NCBI RefSeq assembly: GCF_036634195.1
Contig: NZ_JAZIFY010000001.1
Span: 6,024,501-6,088,500 of the forward strand
Direction: 5' to 3'
Length of the DNA: 64,000 nt
DNA from: Streptomyces sp. P9-A4
GTDB lineage: Bacteria > Actinomycetota > Actinomycetes > Streptomycetales > Streptomycetaceae
The notes under the pieces were generated by a model, which worked only from the letters and a program-made list of their open reading frames with translations, was not told where the DNA came from and ran no database searches. Shown piece after piece: positions 10,901-17,840 of this stretch; positions within the stretch are counted from its first letter, which is position 1; every line of letters begins with the position of its first letter. The translations under genes and the position numbers were made by a program.

Positions 10901-12010
10901 GTCGCAGCTGCCATACGAGCGTTCGATGTAGGACTCGGTGAGGGAGAAGCCTTCACCGATGGAGGTTCCCTGGTTGTTCGTGGTCGCGGTGCGCCCATCG
11001 ATGCTGCCTGAGTCGTAGCCGAGACTCAGGGAAGGGGTCGGACCCGCGGCTGCAGGCGGGAGAGTGAAACCGTACGACCAGGTGAACGAGCCGGAGCTGC
11101 CTCCGGCGGACCACGAGGACGAGGCTGAAAGCGGTGTCGCGCTGTAGTCACCGGTGCCGTTCGGCGCTGCGCCATCGGCGCCGGCTGCGGTCAGGGCCAT
11201 GACTGTCGCGCCAGAGGCCGAGGACCCGAGCTGGGGTTTGACGCCCCCTCCGTCGGTACTCTGGGCGAGAGCGACACGGGAGGTGACCGTCTGGTTCCTC
11301 GGGTCGTTGCGCGAAGGAAGGGGGGTTTGGGTCCGGCACTCGGCCTTCTGCGGCGTGGTCAGGGAGCACGCCGGGAGTTGCACTAGCCGGAGTCGGCCGG
11401 CCCAGCCGCCTCCGATGGCGGACGCGAAACCGCCGTAGCCGACGCTCACCTCGGCCCCGCCGGCTCGTTGTGCCTCGGCGGTCAGCACAACTCCGGATAT
11501 CCCGAGTTGGTCCGCGACCTTCTGGTCCAGCACCGTGACCGTTGCGTTGCCGTTCGCCCGGAGAGCGTTCCTGGCGCCGGAGGGAGCGAGGGTGATGGGC
11601 AGGCCGCCGGGTGCGACCTTGGTGCGCCCGGCCGATAGTGTGACATCGGCATTGCCGGCCGCGGGCCAGGCCGGTCGCAGCTGCTCGGCCCGGGCGCGCA
11701 TCACCTGGATCGTGCTCTCCTGCAGTTCCTTCGCAACCTGTTCCCGGGCCTTTTTGGCGCCCGGGCCCGAGCCCTCATGGATCTTGCCGACCCGAGGCTT
11801 GGGCACGTCCGGTCGGCCCAGGCCGCGTGTGCCTTCGGCAGCTACAGGGGTAAGCCCGATCGGGATCGACAGCGCCAAGGCCAGAGGCACGATGACGAGC
11901 GCTCTGCGGCGTCTACGCCGCGGCCTTCCCTCTCGCGCACTTGTCCTGCCTATTACGGGTTTCACAGATACTCTCCCCGCCCCTTCGAACTGCGGATTGA
12001 TAGAAGCCAT
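4919..12010 (-). CDS. Rhs/YD-repeat polymorphic toxin with HINT and DddA-like cytosine deaminase tip
   Basis: 2363 residues from the ATG at 12010, which has AAGGAG six bases upstream; a longer in-frame ATG at 12073 lacks such a site and falls in a hairpin. Order: basic N-terminus (RRRRRR) and hydrophobic signal segment ending near PVAA; a long secreted N-terminal region; RHS/YD repeats from about residue 1000 to 1850; the RHS core end (YDPKIGQFISVDPI, about 1877); a glycine run near 1973; a HINT (intein-like autoprocessing) domain from CFLAGTLVLMGDG to VLVHN (about 2090-2227); and a 136-residue tip. The tip has HVEAQ (about 2294), MREGRTKSATVVMNN and VCGDMYGCQ, then ILPVGYTMEVWYPG: the His-x-Glu and paired zinc cysteines of SCP1.201-like double-stranded-DNA cytosine deaminases such as DddA. 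The cysteine spacing is C-x5-C, not the C-x2-C of Burkholderia DddA. Predicted to kill competitors by C-to-U editing of DNA. Confidence 0.9.
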   Translation of the reverse strand: MASINPQFEGAGRVSVKPVIGRTSAREGRPRRRRRRALVIVPLALALSIPIGLTPVAAEGTRGLGRPDVPKPRVGKIHEGSGPGAKKAREQVAKELQESTIQVMRARAEQLRPAWPAAGNADVTLSAGRTKVAPGGLPITLAPSGARNALRANGNATVTVLDQKVADQLGISGVVLTAEAQRAGGAEVSVGYGGFASAIGGGWAGRLRLVQLPACSLTTPQKAECRTQTPLPSRNDPRNQTVTSRVALAQSTDGGGVKPQLGSSASGATVMALTAAGADGAAPNGTGDYSATPLSASSSWSAGGSSGSFTWSYGFTLPPAAAGPTPSLSLGYDSGSIDGRTATTNNQGTSIGEGFSLTESYIERSYGSCDKDGHTGVFDRCWKYDNARIVLNGKSSRLVKADATNPTAATSEWKLENDDASKVTRSIGADNKDDNGEYWTVITGNGTKYVFGRDKLDGATTERTNSTWTTPVFGDDAGEPGHDAGTTFAEQSATQAWRWNLDYVEDTHGNATTYWYTAEKNYYKKNKATKADAEYVRGGYLKEIKYGLRKGALFTDDADAKVTFGYAERCTEGACSSLTKETAETWPDVPFDAICASGSAECLSQSPSFFTRKRLTGIDTHSWNATTGTYDAVDSWDLVQEYQDGGDIGDTSDHVLTLKSITQTAKAGTTAIKSNPLVFTYDMRPNRVDDNADHILALTRPRIRTIVSETGGITTVEMSPAECVRSQVLTAAEDTNTRNCYPQYWNINGSSTASVDWFHKYRVIGVLTSDLAGWNEPVENQYVYSGAAWHYNDDPFTPEDERTWSDWRGFREVTVYKGAVRTGVNRTKTVSLYMQGMHDDRNKNGTTKSVSIAPLTQPAIGLASVPDTDYYAGTLREQVTYDGAAPISATANLPWSRETARQSAVPDAGDHVSRFVRTQRTTSYTYLTASSSWRSRATSTVSFDDYGMPTEAVDLGDEDKSGDEVCTETWYARNAEAGLTNLVSRVRTVGLNCGYKEADLQLAAADGTRSNVMADTAISYDDIAWSTTMKPVKGLPTWTGRASAYGTGGAVTWQKTSVTAYDTLGRPTTVTDAQGSTMTTAYSPVDSGPLTRTTVTNPLTHKVTSYLDPRRGLAQRTYDANLKKTELAYDAMGRLTDVWLPNRNRSTQLPNTQYRYSLSNTTESWVSTASLKADGETYNTSYAIYDSLLRPLQTQTPTPQGGRLLTDARYNTLGSVYATYSDVFDTNVPGSKYARAMYGGAPKQTETVFDGAGRPTSNALYVKGTLKWTTSTTYTGDSTATTALDGGSATRAITDALGRTIETRAYAGPSPADAEYGATLGSSYTSTEFEYTRDGKQSKITGPDGAVWKYFYDQYGRQKTTEDPDKGTTRTEYDGLDRPVKVTTGSSTVVTGYDVLGRPTNTWSGMASDATLLTSRTYDTPLKGLPATSTRYVGGKTGKAYTKSVTAYDVLDRPATTELTLPATDPITPSVPGGKLTYQSTYRIDGSVDSTSEPALGGLASEVIGYGYGSLGQLSSVKGLNGYLQQADYSETGQVLQLTLGKGGAGDRNVYVTNRYEEGTDRLTLSHVTDQTHPYMLQHLTYAYDQAGNVTSIADPTILGGTTKAETQCFAYDGHSRLTEAWTPTSQNCGDTRNASALGGPAPYWTSYTYNTAGQRKTETQHLSTGNTATTYCYDPAKQPHALRYTTPRTTCGTAADPAKDKVYDYDTAGNTTKRPSDTAQQNLTWSPEGQLTTLTESTKSTDYVYDADGTLLIRNTKAGERVLYSGATELHRRDNGTTWAQRSYTADGTPIAVRTNETGTTQLQFLAGDHHGTQSLAISSDATQKPTKRYMTPFGAERSGAVGTWPTDKAFLNKTADKTTGLTHVGARQYDPKIGQFISVDPILSTDQHQSLNGYSYANQHPTTSSDPTGLREICGASGNSCTPSGVELTGTVPGDVQKPSQGGSTDVGTVTAGAGEASGTASSGGGGGGGGGGGSNRAAPAESYDLSWSNPFSEAFWGTISIAAHTSSLFGVLGDSDCWNGGAGAPGCDYGASFDQWVLEQGVDSTSDWYQVPGFVGEMIAHGRAGGGAGTTPRKTTPLPGGNCFLAGTLVLMGDGSTKEIQDVEIGDEVLATDPETGETGARPVTQLIRTEETKHLNTLSIATPDGTETLTATSEHPFWSASQHAWIAAKDLKPGTTLLTDKGKTVAVNRNAPFTKYVKTYNFTVDDLHTYYVLAGQTPVLVHNTCLNVAQILSELANKRVTTGRLFSNSKEMHAEIEAGGNSPLVQATDAYLRQHGAPINPRVKYYPAAQHVEAQYAMVMREGRTKSATVVMNNKAGVCGDMYGCQGAVAKILPVGYTMEVWYPGAEAAKIIHGEGSAP

Positions 12011-12037
12011 GGGCTCCTTGCCCTGGCTTTGAAAAGC

Positions 12038-12077
12038 AGGAGTGGGCGGCACCAGGCACCCGGTGCCGCCCACTCCT
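12038..12077. terminator. Strong hairpin between the LamG gene and the Rhs toxin
   Basis: A 16-bp perfect stem (arms AGGAGTGGGCGGCACC and GGTGCCGCCCACTCCT) with an 8-base loop fills the intergenic space. On the minus strand it starts 16 bases after the LamG stop, is followed by CTTTTC, and ends 28 bases before the Rhs start codon. It looks like an intrinsic terminator placed inside the operon, so toxin expression would need read-through, processing, or its own promoter. Confidence 0.75.
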
Positions 12078-12092
12078 TGCCTAGCTGCGCCG

Positions 12093-15000
12093 TCAGGAAC
12101 CGATCAGCGCGGTGATCTGGGTCTCGTTGTGTACAGCTCCCGACCACACCCGTATGTCGGATACGCGGGCTGCGAGGAAGTGCTTCCAGGTTCCGGCGGA
12201 CAGCCCCTTGGCGATTGTGAGCTCTCCGGTGCCGAGTTTGGCCGTGAACGTCTTCGGAACAGCGTCGAGCTCCGTGCCGACGCGGAGTGAGATCGTGCCG
12301 TCCTGGGCGTCGTACACCCCGGTCAGGCGGACAGGGGTATCCAGTTCGGACTCCTTGTCGGACCGGACCGAAGAGAAGGTGCCATCCGTGTTGAGCCGCC
12401 CGAAGTGCCAATAACCCACTGGCACTTCTTTCTCGACCATGTCCTTCGTTCCATCCGGGAGCGTGATCTCGACAAGGTCCAGCTTGGTCTCAGCGGCTTG
12501 GTACCACAAACCCCAGGCCGAGCCGTCCGCTGTGCGCTGCCCGAGAACCTGGCCGACATAGCCAACGCTCTTCGCGTTGATCTTGGTCTTGTCCAGAGCC
12601 ACCTGAGTCGTCACCGTGAACGACCCCGTGTCATCGACCAACGGGCCCTTGTACGTAGCAGAGTCGTCGACGCCGTCGAAAACGAGGTCCTCGCCGTCCC
12701 CCGTGGCGCCGCCCGCCAGCGTCAGAGCCTTGCCGTATCCGGATGACGTGTCGGCGACTGTCGTTCCGGAGGCTCCGCCAGGGGACCAGTCGGCCACGAG
12801 TTCGGCCGCGTTGAAGCCGCCCGGCAGGAGGGCGCTCGCCTCATCAAGGATGTCCGAGGCATCCACCTTGCTCTGCCAGACGTTGACCTCGTCGATCGAA
12901 CCTTTCCAATGGTCGTAGTACGCACCACGCCACCAAGCTCGACCAATCTGGAACTTGCCCGTGGACGTCCACGACGGGGCCACCTGGTCCGTTCCCTGGA
13001 GCTTGCCGTTGACGTAGAGGGTGATCTCTGTGTTGGTAGCGTCGTAGACGGCTGCGAGATGAGTCCACACGCCGAGGGTGGCCAGCTCCTTGGACTGCAC
13101 GAACTGGGTGGTCAGGTTGCCGTCCGTGGCATCCTTCGGCGAGGTGCGGATCTCCCACTTCCCCGACTCAGAGCGATACCCAAGGTAGAAGGCGCTGTAC
13201 CAACCGCCGGTCATCGTGCCGTCCTGGCTCAGCGCCGTTTGATTCTGGCTACCGTCCTCCAACCTGACCCAGGCGGAAATCGTGTAGGAAGAGCCGGTCG
13301 TCACTACGGGCCCGGCGGTGGAGGCATAGCCGGTGGTGCCGCCGAGTGAAAGGCCCGTGTCCACCACCTGCGGATCCAGAAGCGCCCCGTCCTTGTCATG
13401 GGTGATCACTCCTTGGCGGCCGCGATTGTCGCGAGTCACGGCCCCGTACAAGGTCGCGTGGGACAAACCCCCGTCCGGTGCGTTGTCGAGTGCCGCGCCG
13501 GATGTCTCCGTGAACTGCCATCGGCCGACAGGATCAGCTCCCTTGGCGACTCTGAAGTCATGTGCCGCCTGGGTGCCCCATCGCCCTTGCGGGTCCTCGG
13601 CTCGGACGAGGAGCGTGTACGTACCGGCCGCGGGTGGCTTGATCGTCACCGTTGCAGTTGAACCAGCCACTTCAGCCCAGTAGCCGTTGGAGAGGCGGTA
13701 GTGGTACGACACGACGGTGTCGCCGGCGGCAGGCTTGAAGGAAACCGTGCCAGGTACGCCAGGGGCGCCGTAGAAGGGACAGCTGTTTGGATCGGAACAC
13801 GGCTTGTAAGGGCTTCCGAAGGTGACGATGGGTGCCTTCGGCGCCGTCGGGTCGACCATGAAGTAGCACCAGGGCGCATACCCCGAGGCAGATGCCTGGA
13901 CGTTGGCGTCGGTGAATACTTGGGTGGCGGCCGAGTAGCGGTAGAGGCGCCCCTCGGTCAGCTTCGTGGGCCACAGTGCCGTGGTCTTCCAGTTGTCCGG
14001 GACAGTGCTGGTACTCGGACTCGCCATACCACTGCCGGACCAGACGCCGTCAGAAACCCAATACTCAAGGCGCATCCACGTCCTCAGTTTGGCCTGAGCC
14101 TCGCCGCCAGGAGCAGTCTGCGGGGTTGCGGTAAAAGTGGGCTGCGGAGAGTCCAATATTGCCGGGTCCGCACCGTCGGTGTCGCATATCCGGCTGCTAC
14201 CGCTCACGATGCCGACGTTGGTCGGCAATGCCGGTTTGGCGACGTACAGCACCCTCAGGACCGCGTCATTCCTGAAGCGCTTCCACGCCGAGGTGTCAGT
14301 CTCACTCCCCGCCCGGAGCTCCAACGTCAGCCGCGAGAACTTGCCGGCTGCGAAGGCCTGCACCGTTGGCGTGAGGTTCTCGTTCGGTTCCTGCGGGTTG
14401 TCGTTGAACTCGATCGGAGCGTCAGGAGAGTCCGGATCACACAGCGATCCGCGTCCGGCGGACACCCACAGATCGGCCATCCAGTCGAGCTCGGCGGGCC
14501 GGGACGCCCAGGTGGTGGCCGAGGAGATGTTGTTCGTTCGAACCAGGTCAACCTGCCGGGGATCGCACTGGAAGGACCACGGCTCGGTCACCGCGAACGT
14601 AGCGTCCAGCACCTGCTTGCCCTTGAGGTTGTCAGGAGCGAACTCGAAGTACAGACGCTGAACGTAGCCGGGGCCGCAGTAGTAGCCGTTCCAGCTGCCG
14701 CATTCGCCGACGCCCTGACCGCGCTCGTCGTCGCCGTTTCCCCACAAATAGGACTCGTAACCGTCGTTGCGAAGCAATGTCCGCTCCGACTCACCCCACG
14801 TCACTGTCGGGTCGATGAACAACGGGTAGTCCTCGGACGCGGTACTGCTGAGCATCCCGGCGTCCGGAACGACAGTGAGCGCATCTGCCTTGACATCGAC
14901 ATCCATGCGGGCGACGTTGTCACCCTGCCCCGGCTGCAGGCCGGTACCGGAAGGAGCCAGTTCAGACGGGTCGGCAGGACCCGACGGCGCGTCATTCGCC

Positions 15001-15797
15001 GCTACGACAGTCTGCCGCACCAGCTGTGGCGCCAAGCCAGGCGCGTCATCAACCTTTCCGGCCGAGTCCCACATTCGAGCCGGCGGAGCACGGAAGACAG
15101 TGGCCCCGCTGCCGTCGACTGCAGCAAGACTCCCGGCAGCACCTTCCCGAACAGTCAGGGCATGTGCCTTCAGACCGAAAGTGAGCTTCTTGAGTGCCGG
15201 GTTCGCCGCTGCTGCCGGCGTCTTGACCACCAGTACTTGCTGGAAGCTCTCAACTGTCGCGGTCAGCTTCAGGTCGACGTCAGGCAGCACATCGTGGTAG
15301 ACCGCGTTCGCTCCGTCGACTTCAGGAACTGGCAGATCGCCCGGCCAATCGAGCTGAAGCGAGCGACCGCGATCGGCGATCTCGACCAGCGGGGCAGCGC
15401 TGCCACCCCCAGAGAACGACATCGCCGCAGACGCGGCTTTGGGGCCAATCGACCCGTCCTCACGCCGCTCCAGCGTCGGGTCCGGCACCTGCCAGCCGCC
15501 GCCGGGTTTCGCTACGCGCACCGGCACCGTGTGCTGCTCCAACGTGAAAGTGAACCCGTCGGGGTTCGCGAACACGCTTGCTCGCTCGGAGCGCTTGCTC
15601 TCGACCTCGACACGCTGGCCGGACTCCCTCGCCGTCTCCAGTGCGAGGTCCGCCTCGCCAAGAACGGGCGAATCAACGGTTGGCGCGGCTGCCCGTGCAG
15701 CAGGAGATGGAACCACCAACCCCATGGCCAAAGCTGACAGGGCGACTCTCGTGCTCCAGGCACGTCGAAACGCCCGACGTCTCTTCACAATCTCCAC
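12093..15797 (-). CDS. Large secreted LamG-domain protein, partner of the Rhs toxin
   Basis: 1234 residues. The N-terminus has basic residues (KRRRAFRR) then a hydrophobic stretch ending in PAARAAAP, a signal peptide. Residues 40-330 resemble the all-beta N-terminal region found in Streptomyces wall proteins that accompany Rhs toxins. The centre carries a DNRP-type cysteine-containing beta region (CDPRQVDLVRTNNISSATTW) and an Ig-like segment with an SYHYRLSNGYWAEV core. Two concanavalin/LamG jellyroll domains follow: about 790-980 (VGRWQFTETSGAALDNAPDG) and about 1000-1225 (ADWSPGGASGTTVADTSSGYG). It precedes the Rhs gene in the same direction, 82 bases apart. A role in delivery or surface anchoring of the toxin is inference. 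Alternative: an independent glycan-binding wall protein. Confidence 0.85.
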   Translation of the reverse strand: MEIVKRRRAFRRAWSTRVALSALAMGLVVPSPAARAAAPTVDSPVLGEADLALETARESGQRVEVESKRSERASVFANPDGFTFTLEQHTVPVRVAKPGGGWQVPDPTLERREDGSIGPKAASAAMSFSGGGSAAPLVEIADRGRSLQLDWPGDLPVPEVDGANAVYHDVLPDVDLKLTATVESFQQVLVVKTPAAAANPALKKLTFGLKAHALTVREGAAGSLAAVDGSGATVFRAPPARMWDSAGKVDDAPGLAPQLVRQTVVAANDAPSGPADPSELAPSGTGLQPGQGDNVARMDVDVKADALTVVPDAGMLSSTASEDYPLFIDPTVTWGESERTLLRNDGYESYLWGNGDDERGQGVGECGSWNGYYCGPGYVQRLYFEFAPDNLKGKQVLDATFAVTEPWSFQCDPRQVDLVRTNNISSATTWASRPAELDWMADLWVSAGRGSLCDPDSPDAPIEFNDNPQEPNENLTPTVQAFAAGKFSRLTLELRAGSETDTSAWKRFRNDAVLRVLYVAKPALPTNVGIVSGSSRICDTDGADPAILDSPQPTFTATPQTAPGGEAQAKLRTWMRLEYWVSDGVWSGSGMASPSTSTVPDNWKTTALWPTKLTEGRLYRYSAATQVFTDANVQASASGYAPWCYFMVDPTAPKAPIVTFGSPYKPCSDPNSCPFYGAPGVPGTVSFKPAAGDTVVSYHYRLSNGYWAEVAGSTATVTIKPPAAGTYTLLVRAEDPQGRWGTQAAHDFRVAKGADPVGRWQFTETSGAALDNAPDGGLSHATLYGAVTRDNRGRQGVITHDKDGALLDPQVVDTGLSLGGTTGYASTAGPVVTTGSSYTISAWVRLEDGSQNQTALSQDGTMTGGWYSAFYLGYRSESGKWEIRTSPKDATDGNLTTQFVQSKELATLGVWTHLAAVYDATNTEITLYVNGKLQGTDQVAPSWTSTGKFQIGRAWWRGAYYDHWKGSIDEVNVWQSKVDASDILDEASALLPGGFNAAELVADWSPGGASGTTVADTSSGYGKALTLAGGATGDGEDLVFDGVDDSATYKGPLVDDTGSFTVTTQVALDKTKINAKSVGYVGQVLGQRTADGSAWGLWYQAAETKLDLVEITLPDGTKDMVEKEVPVGYWHFGRLNTDGTFSSVRSDKESELDTPVRLTGVYDAQDGTISLRVGTELDAVPKTFTAKLGTGELTIAKGLSAGTWKHFLAARVSDIRVWSGAVHNETQITALIGS

Positions 15798-16391
15798 CCC
15801 TGCTTAACGCAACGCTCACAGTAGGTGGGTCACCCAACGGTGTGATCAACGGCAGGTCAAGGCGCGTTCAGTGAATATGGCAAGTTGAGCGAGGAGCGTA
15901 GGAGTCCGGCGCCCTGCATCAGGTCGAACGCGTACATCGCCTCTCTGGATGCAACCCGACATGCGCGGAGGTGCGCATCGGGTTCCGGCTGTCGGACTTC
16001 CCGAGCTGGGTGCGATCTTCCTTCTGTCGGCTTCACCGGAACTCGCTGCTGAGCTGACCGCATTGGCTGCTGTCCTGGACACGGCGGCTGTTCCGGCCGT
16101 GGGTGCCGCGGTACGAACCGGTGGAGTTCACCACGCGCTCCGGGATCGCCGTGGGCTCCCGGCGGCCGGTCATTGAGGCGGCGGGCCGTAAGTCCTCGCT
16201 CAGGATGCTCTACGGCTCGCGCGTGATGTTGGTCCGCCGGCTGTCGGCGTTGTCCAGGTGAGGCCCGAATTTAATCAGTGGTGCCGTGTCCTGGGGTGGG
16301 GCTATGGTTCTGCTCGTTCCAAGGCGCGGCTGTGCCGCTGCCCAGGGCATGGTGTTGGTTCGTTGAGGAGAAGCAGGAGGTGAGGACATTG
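15798..16391. other. Gene-poor gap with unrecognised coding debris
   Basis: About 590 bases between the LamG start and the rsgA leader. The first part should contain the promoter and 5' UTR of the LamG-Rhs operon. On the plus strand an open stretch ending at 16260 reads FRPWVPRYEPVEFTTRSGIA then VIEAAGRKSSLRMLYGSRVM before TGA; on the minus strand one ending at 15870 reads ASREAMYAFDLMQGAGLLRS then SLNLPYSLNAP. Neither has a plausible start with a ribosome-binding site and I cannot assign a family. They look like tails of genes broken when the island formed. The bases after 16270 probably hold the promoter of the rsgA leader transcript. Confidence 0.4.
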
Positions 16392-16463
16392 ATGACTGTC
16401 ACGGTGACGGGCTCTGCCCGCATTCAGGAGTTCATCGTTCCCACCCCTGTGGTCTCCGGCTGA
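16392..16463 (+). CDS. Putative 23-aa leader peptide of rsgA
   Basis: ATG-to-TGA frame of 23 codons starting MTVTVTGSARIQEF and ending VVSG, preceded by AGGAGGTGAGG, a strong ribosome-binding site. It ends 62 bases before the TTG start of rsgA. The same 23-codon frame with ten identical residues lies before the truncated rsgA at 2802. A translating ribosome on this ORF would end just ahead of the hairpin that covers the rsgA ribosome-binding site, so the arrangement suits translational coupling, attenuation by ribosome stalling, or sensing of ribosome state; which one cannot be decided from sequence. Confidence 0.6.
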   Translation: MTVTVTGSARIQEFIVPTPVVSG

Positions 16464-16500
16464 CACCCACTCCACTTCCGCGCGCTCGGAGCGCGCTGCC

Positions 16501-16524
16501 GGGGCCACCCTTCGAAGGGTCCCC
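16501..16524 (+). promoter_or_regulatory. Hairpin covering the rsgA ribosome-binding site
   Basis: GGGGCC-ACCC-TTCGAA-GGGT-CCCC: ACCC (16507-16510) pairs with GGGT (16517-16520), extended by GGGG with CCCC across a CC bulge. The Shine-Dalgarno AAGGGT is half of this stem and lies five bases before the TTG start. The paired arms are kept in the left copy at 2899-2923 while the loop differs. Expected effect: low rsgA translation unless the structure is opened. Confidence 0.6.
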
Positions 16525-16525
16525 C

Positions 16526-17692
16526 TTGTTCAACGCTTCGCTCCACCCGTCTTCTCTTTCCGCTGTCCAGCACCCGCTCGCCGTCTACGGCTGGGACGAG
16601 GGCTGGGAGGCCGAGTTCGCCCCGTACGCCGCTCAGGGTCTGGTTCCGGGCCGGGTCGTCCGGGTCGATCGCGGTCAGTGTGATGTGGCCACCCCTGACG
16701 GCGTCGTCCGTGCCGATACCGCGTTCGTCGTTCCTCATGACCCGATGAAGGTCGTGTGCACGGGGGACTGGGTCGCCATCGATCCCGAGGGCCGTGACCC
16801 GCGGTACGCGCGGACGATCCTGCCTCGGCGGACCGCCTTCGTCCGGTCGACGTCGTCCAAGCGTTCCGAGGGCCAGGTGCTGGCCACCAACATCGATCAC
16901 ATCGTCATCTGTGTGTCGCTCGCGGTCGAACTCGACCTCGGGCGGATCGAACGGTTCCTCGCGCTCGCGATGTCCAGTTCGAGCGGTGAGGCACTGCTGC
17001 GTAAGTCGGCGAACTCCTGGGAGTCCGGTGCCCAGCCGACCGTGGTCCTCAGCAAGGCGGACCTCGTCCCCGACCCGACCGGCCTCTCGTACCTCGTCGA
17101 GGACGTCGAGACGGTCGCCCCCGGCGTCCAGGTGCTGCCCCTCAGCTCGGCCACGGGCGAAGGACTCGACGTGCTCTCCGCCGTCGTCGCGGGCGGCACG
17201 ACCGTGCTGCTCGGCGTCTCCGGCGCCGGGAAGTCCACCCTCGCCAACGCCCTCGTCGGCGAGGACGTGATGGACGTCCGAGCCGCCCGTGACATCGACG
17301 GCAAGGGCCGCCACACCACCACCACCCGTAACCTCTTCGCCCTGCCGGGCGGGGGAGTCCTCATCGACACCCCCGGACTGCGCGGCGTCGGGCTCTGGGA
17401 CGCCGAGGCCGGCGTCGGGCAGGTCTTCGCCGAGATCGAGGAACTGTCCCGGGACTGCCGCTTCCACGACTGCGCCCACGAGGCGGAGCCGGGCTGCGCC
17501 GTCGCGGCGGCGATCGAGGACGGCTCCCTGCCGGTCCGCCGGCTGGAGAGCTACCGCAAGCTGATCCGCGAGAACCGGCGGCTCGTGGCCAAGACCGACG
17601 CCCGGATGCGCACCGAGATGCTCAAGGACTGGAAGCGCAAGGGCGCCGAGGGGCGCCAGGCGATGGAGCTGAAGCGGGGGCGCGTCCGCTGA
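16526..17692 (+). CDS. rsgA: Ribosome small-subunit-dependent GTPase A (RsgA/YjeQ), intact copy
   Basis: 388 residues from the TTG at 16526. RsgA is a circularly permuted GTPase that tests late 30S maturation at the decoding centre. An N-terminal OB-fold (about residues 30-120) is followed by the permuted GTPase domain: G4 SKAD near 177, G1 GVSGAGKST near 230, switch/G2 threonines in KGRHTTTTR, G3 DTPGLRG near 283, and the C-terminal zinc site CRFHDCAHEAEPGC near 310. Compared with the left fragment, a 48-base in-frame insertion (16970-17017) places 16 residues between FLALA and WES. The leader ORF and hairpin suggest translational control. Streptomyces usually have another rsgA linked to aroA, so this is probably the second paralogue (from memory, moderate confidence). 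Confidence 0.93.
   Translation: MFNASLHPSSLSAVQHPLAVYGWDEGWEAEFAPYAAQGLVPGRVVRVDRGQCDVATPDGVVRADTAFVVPHDPMKVVCTGDWVAIDPEGRDPRYARTILPRRTAFVRSTSSKRSEGQVLATNIDHIVICVSLAVELDLGRIERFLALAMSSSSGEALLRKSANSWESGAQPTVVLSKADLVPDPTGLSYLVEDVETVAPGVQVLPLSSATGEGLDVLSAVVAGGTTVLLGVSGAGKSTLANALVGEDVMDVRAARDIDGKGRHTTTTRNLFALPGGGVLIDTPGLRGVGLWDAEAGVGQVFAEIEELSRDCRFHDCAHEAEPGCAVAAAIEDGSLPVRRLESYRKLIRENRRLVAKTDARMRTEMLKDWKRKGAEGRQAMELKRGRVR
16970..17017 (+). other. 48-bp in-frame insertion inside rsgA
   Basis: Encodes MSSSSGEALLRKSANS between FLALA and WES. In the truncated paralogue at 3376-3389 FLALA is followed directly by WES, so the 16 residues are an insertion in this copy or a deletion in the other. It falls just before the strand leading to the SKAD nucleotide-binding motif. 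Length is a multiple of three and the frame is intact, so the protein can still be functional. Confidence 0.7.
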
Positions 17693-17700
17693 CGGGACAA

Positions 17701-17737
17701 CGGTACGGAGGGGAGCGCGGCGCTCCCCTCCGTACCG
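17701..17737. terminator. rsgA terminator
   Basis: Perfect 17-bp stem (CGGTACGGAGGGGAGCG with its complement) and a 3-base loop, starting nine bases after the rsgA stop codon. No T-run follows, as is common for Streptomyces terminators. Confidence 0.85.
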
Positions 17738-17840
17738 CCCCCGCACGCCACCCGCGCCTGCCCCCTCCGTTTCGCGCCCCCGTACCGTCGTGTCCGAAAA
17801 CCGCGAGCCCGGTGTCCTCCGGGGCCGCACACTGGGAGGC

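Noticed and set aside
9278..11011. 577-codon plus-strand open frame inside the Rhs gene
   Set aside because: It is an antisense shadow produced by GC-rich codon bias opposite the Rhs frame; composition is low-complexity Val/Gly/Arg with no motif.
12010..12073. Upstream in-frame ATG at 12073 as start of the Rhs toxin
   Set aside because: It would place the start inside the intergenic hairpin and has no ribosome-binding site; the ATG at 12010 has AAGGAG and a basic-hydrophobic signal region follows.
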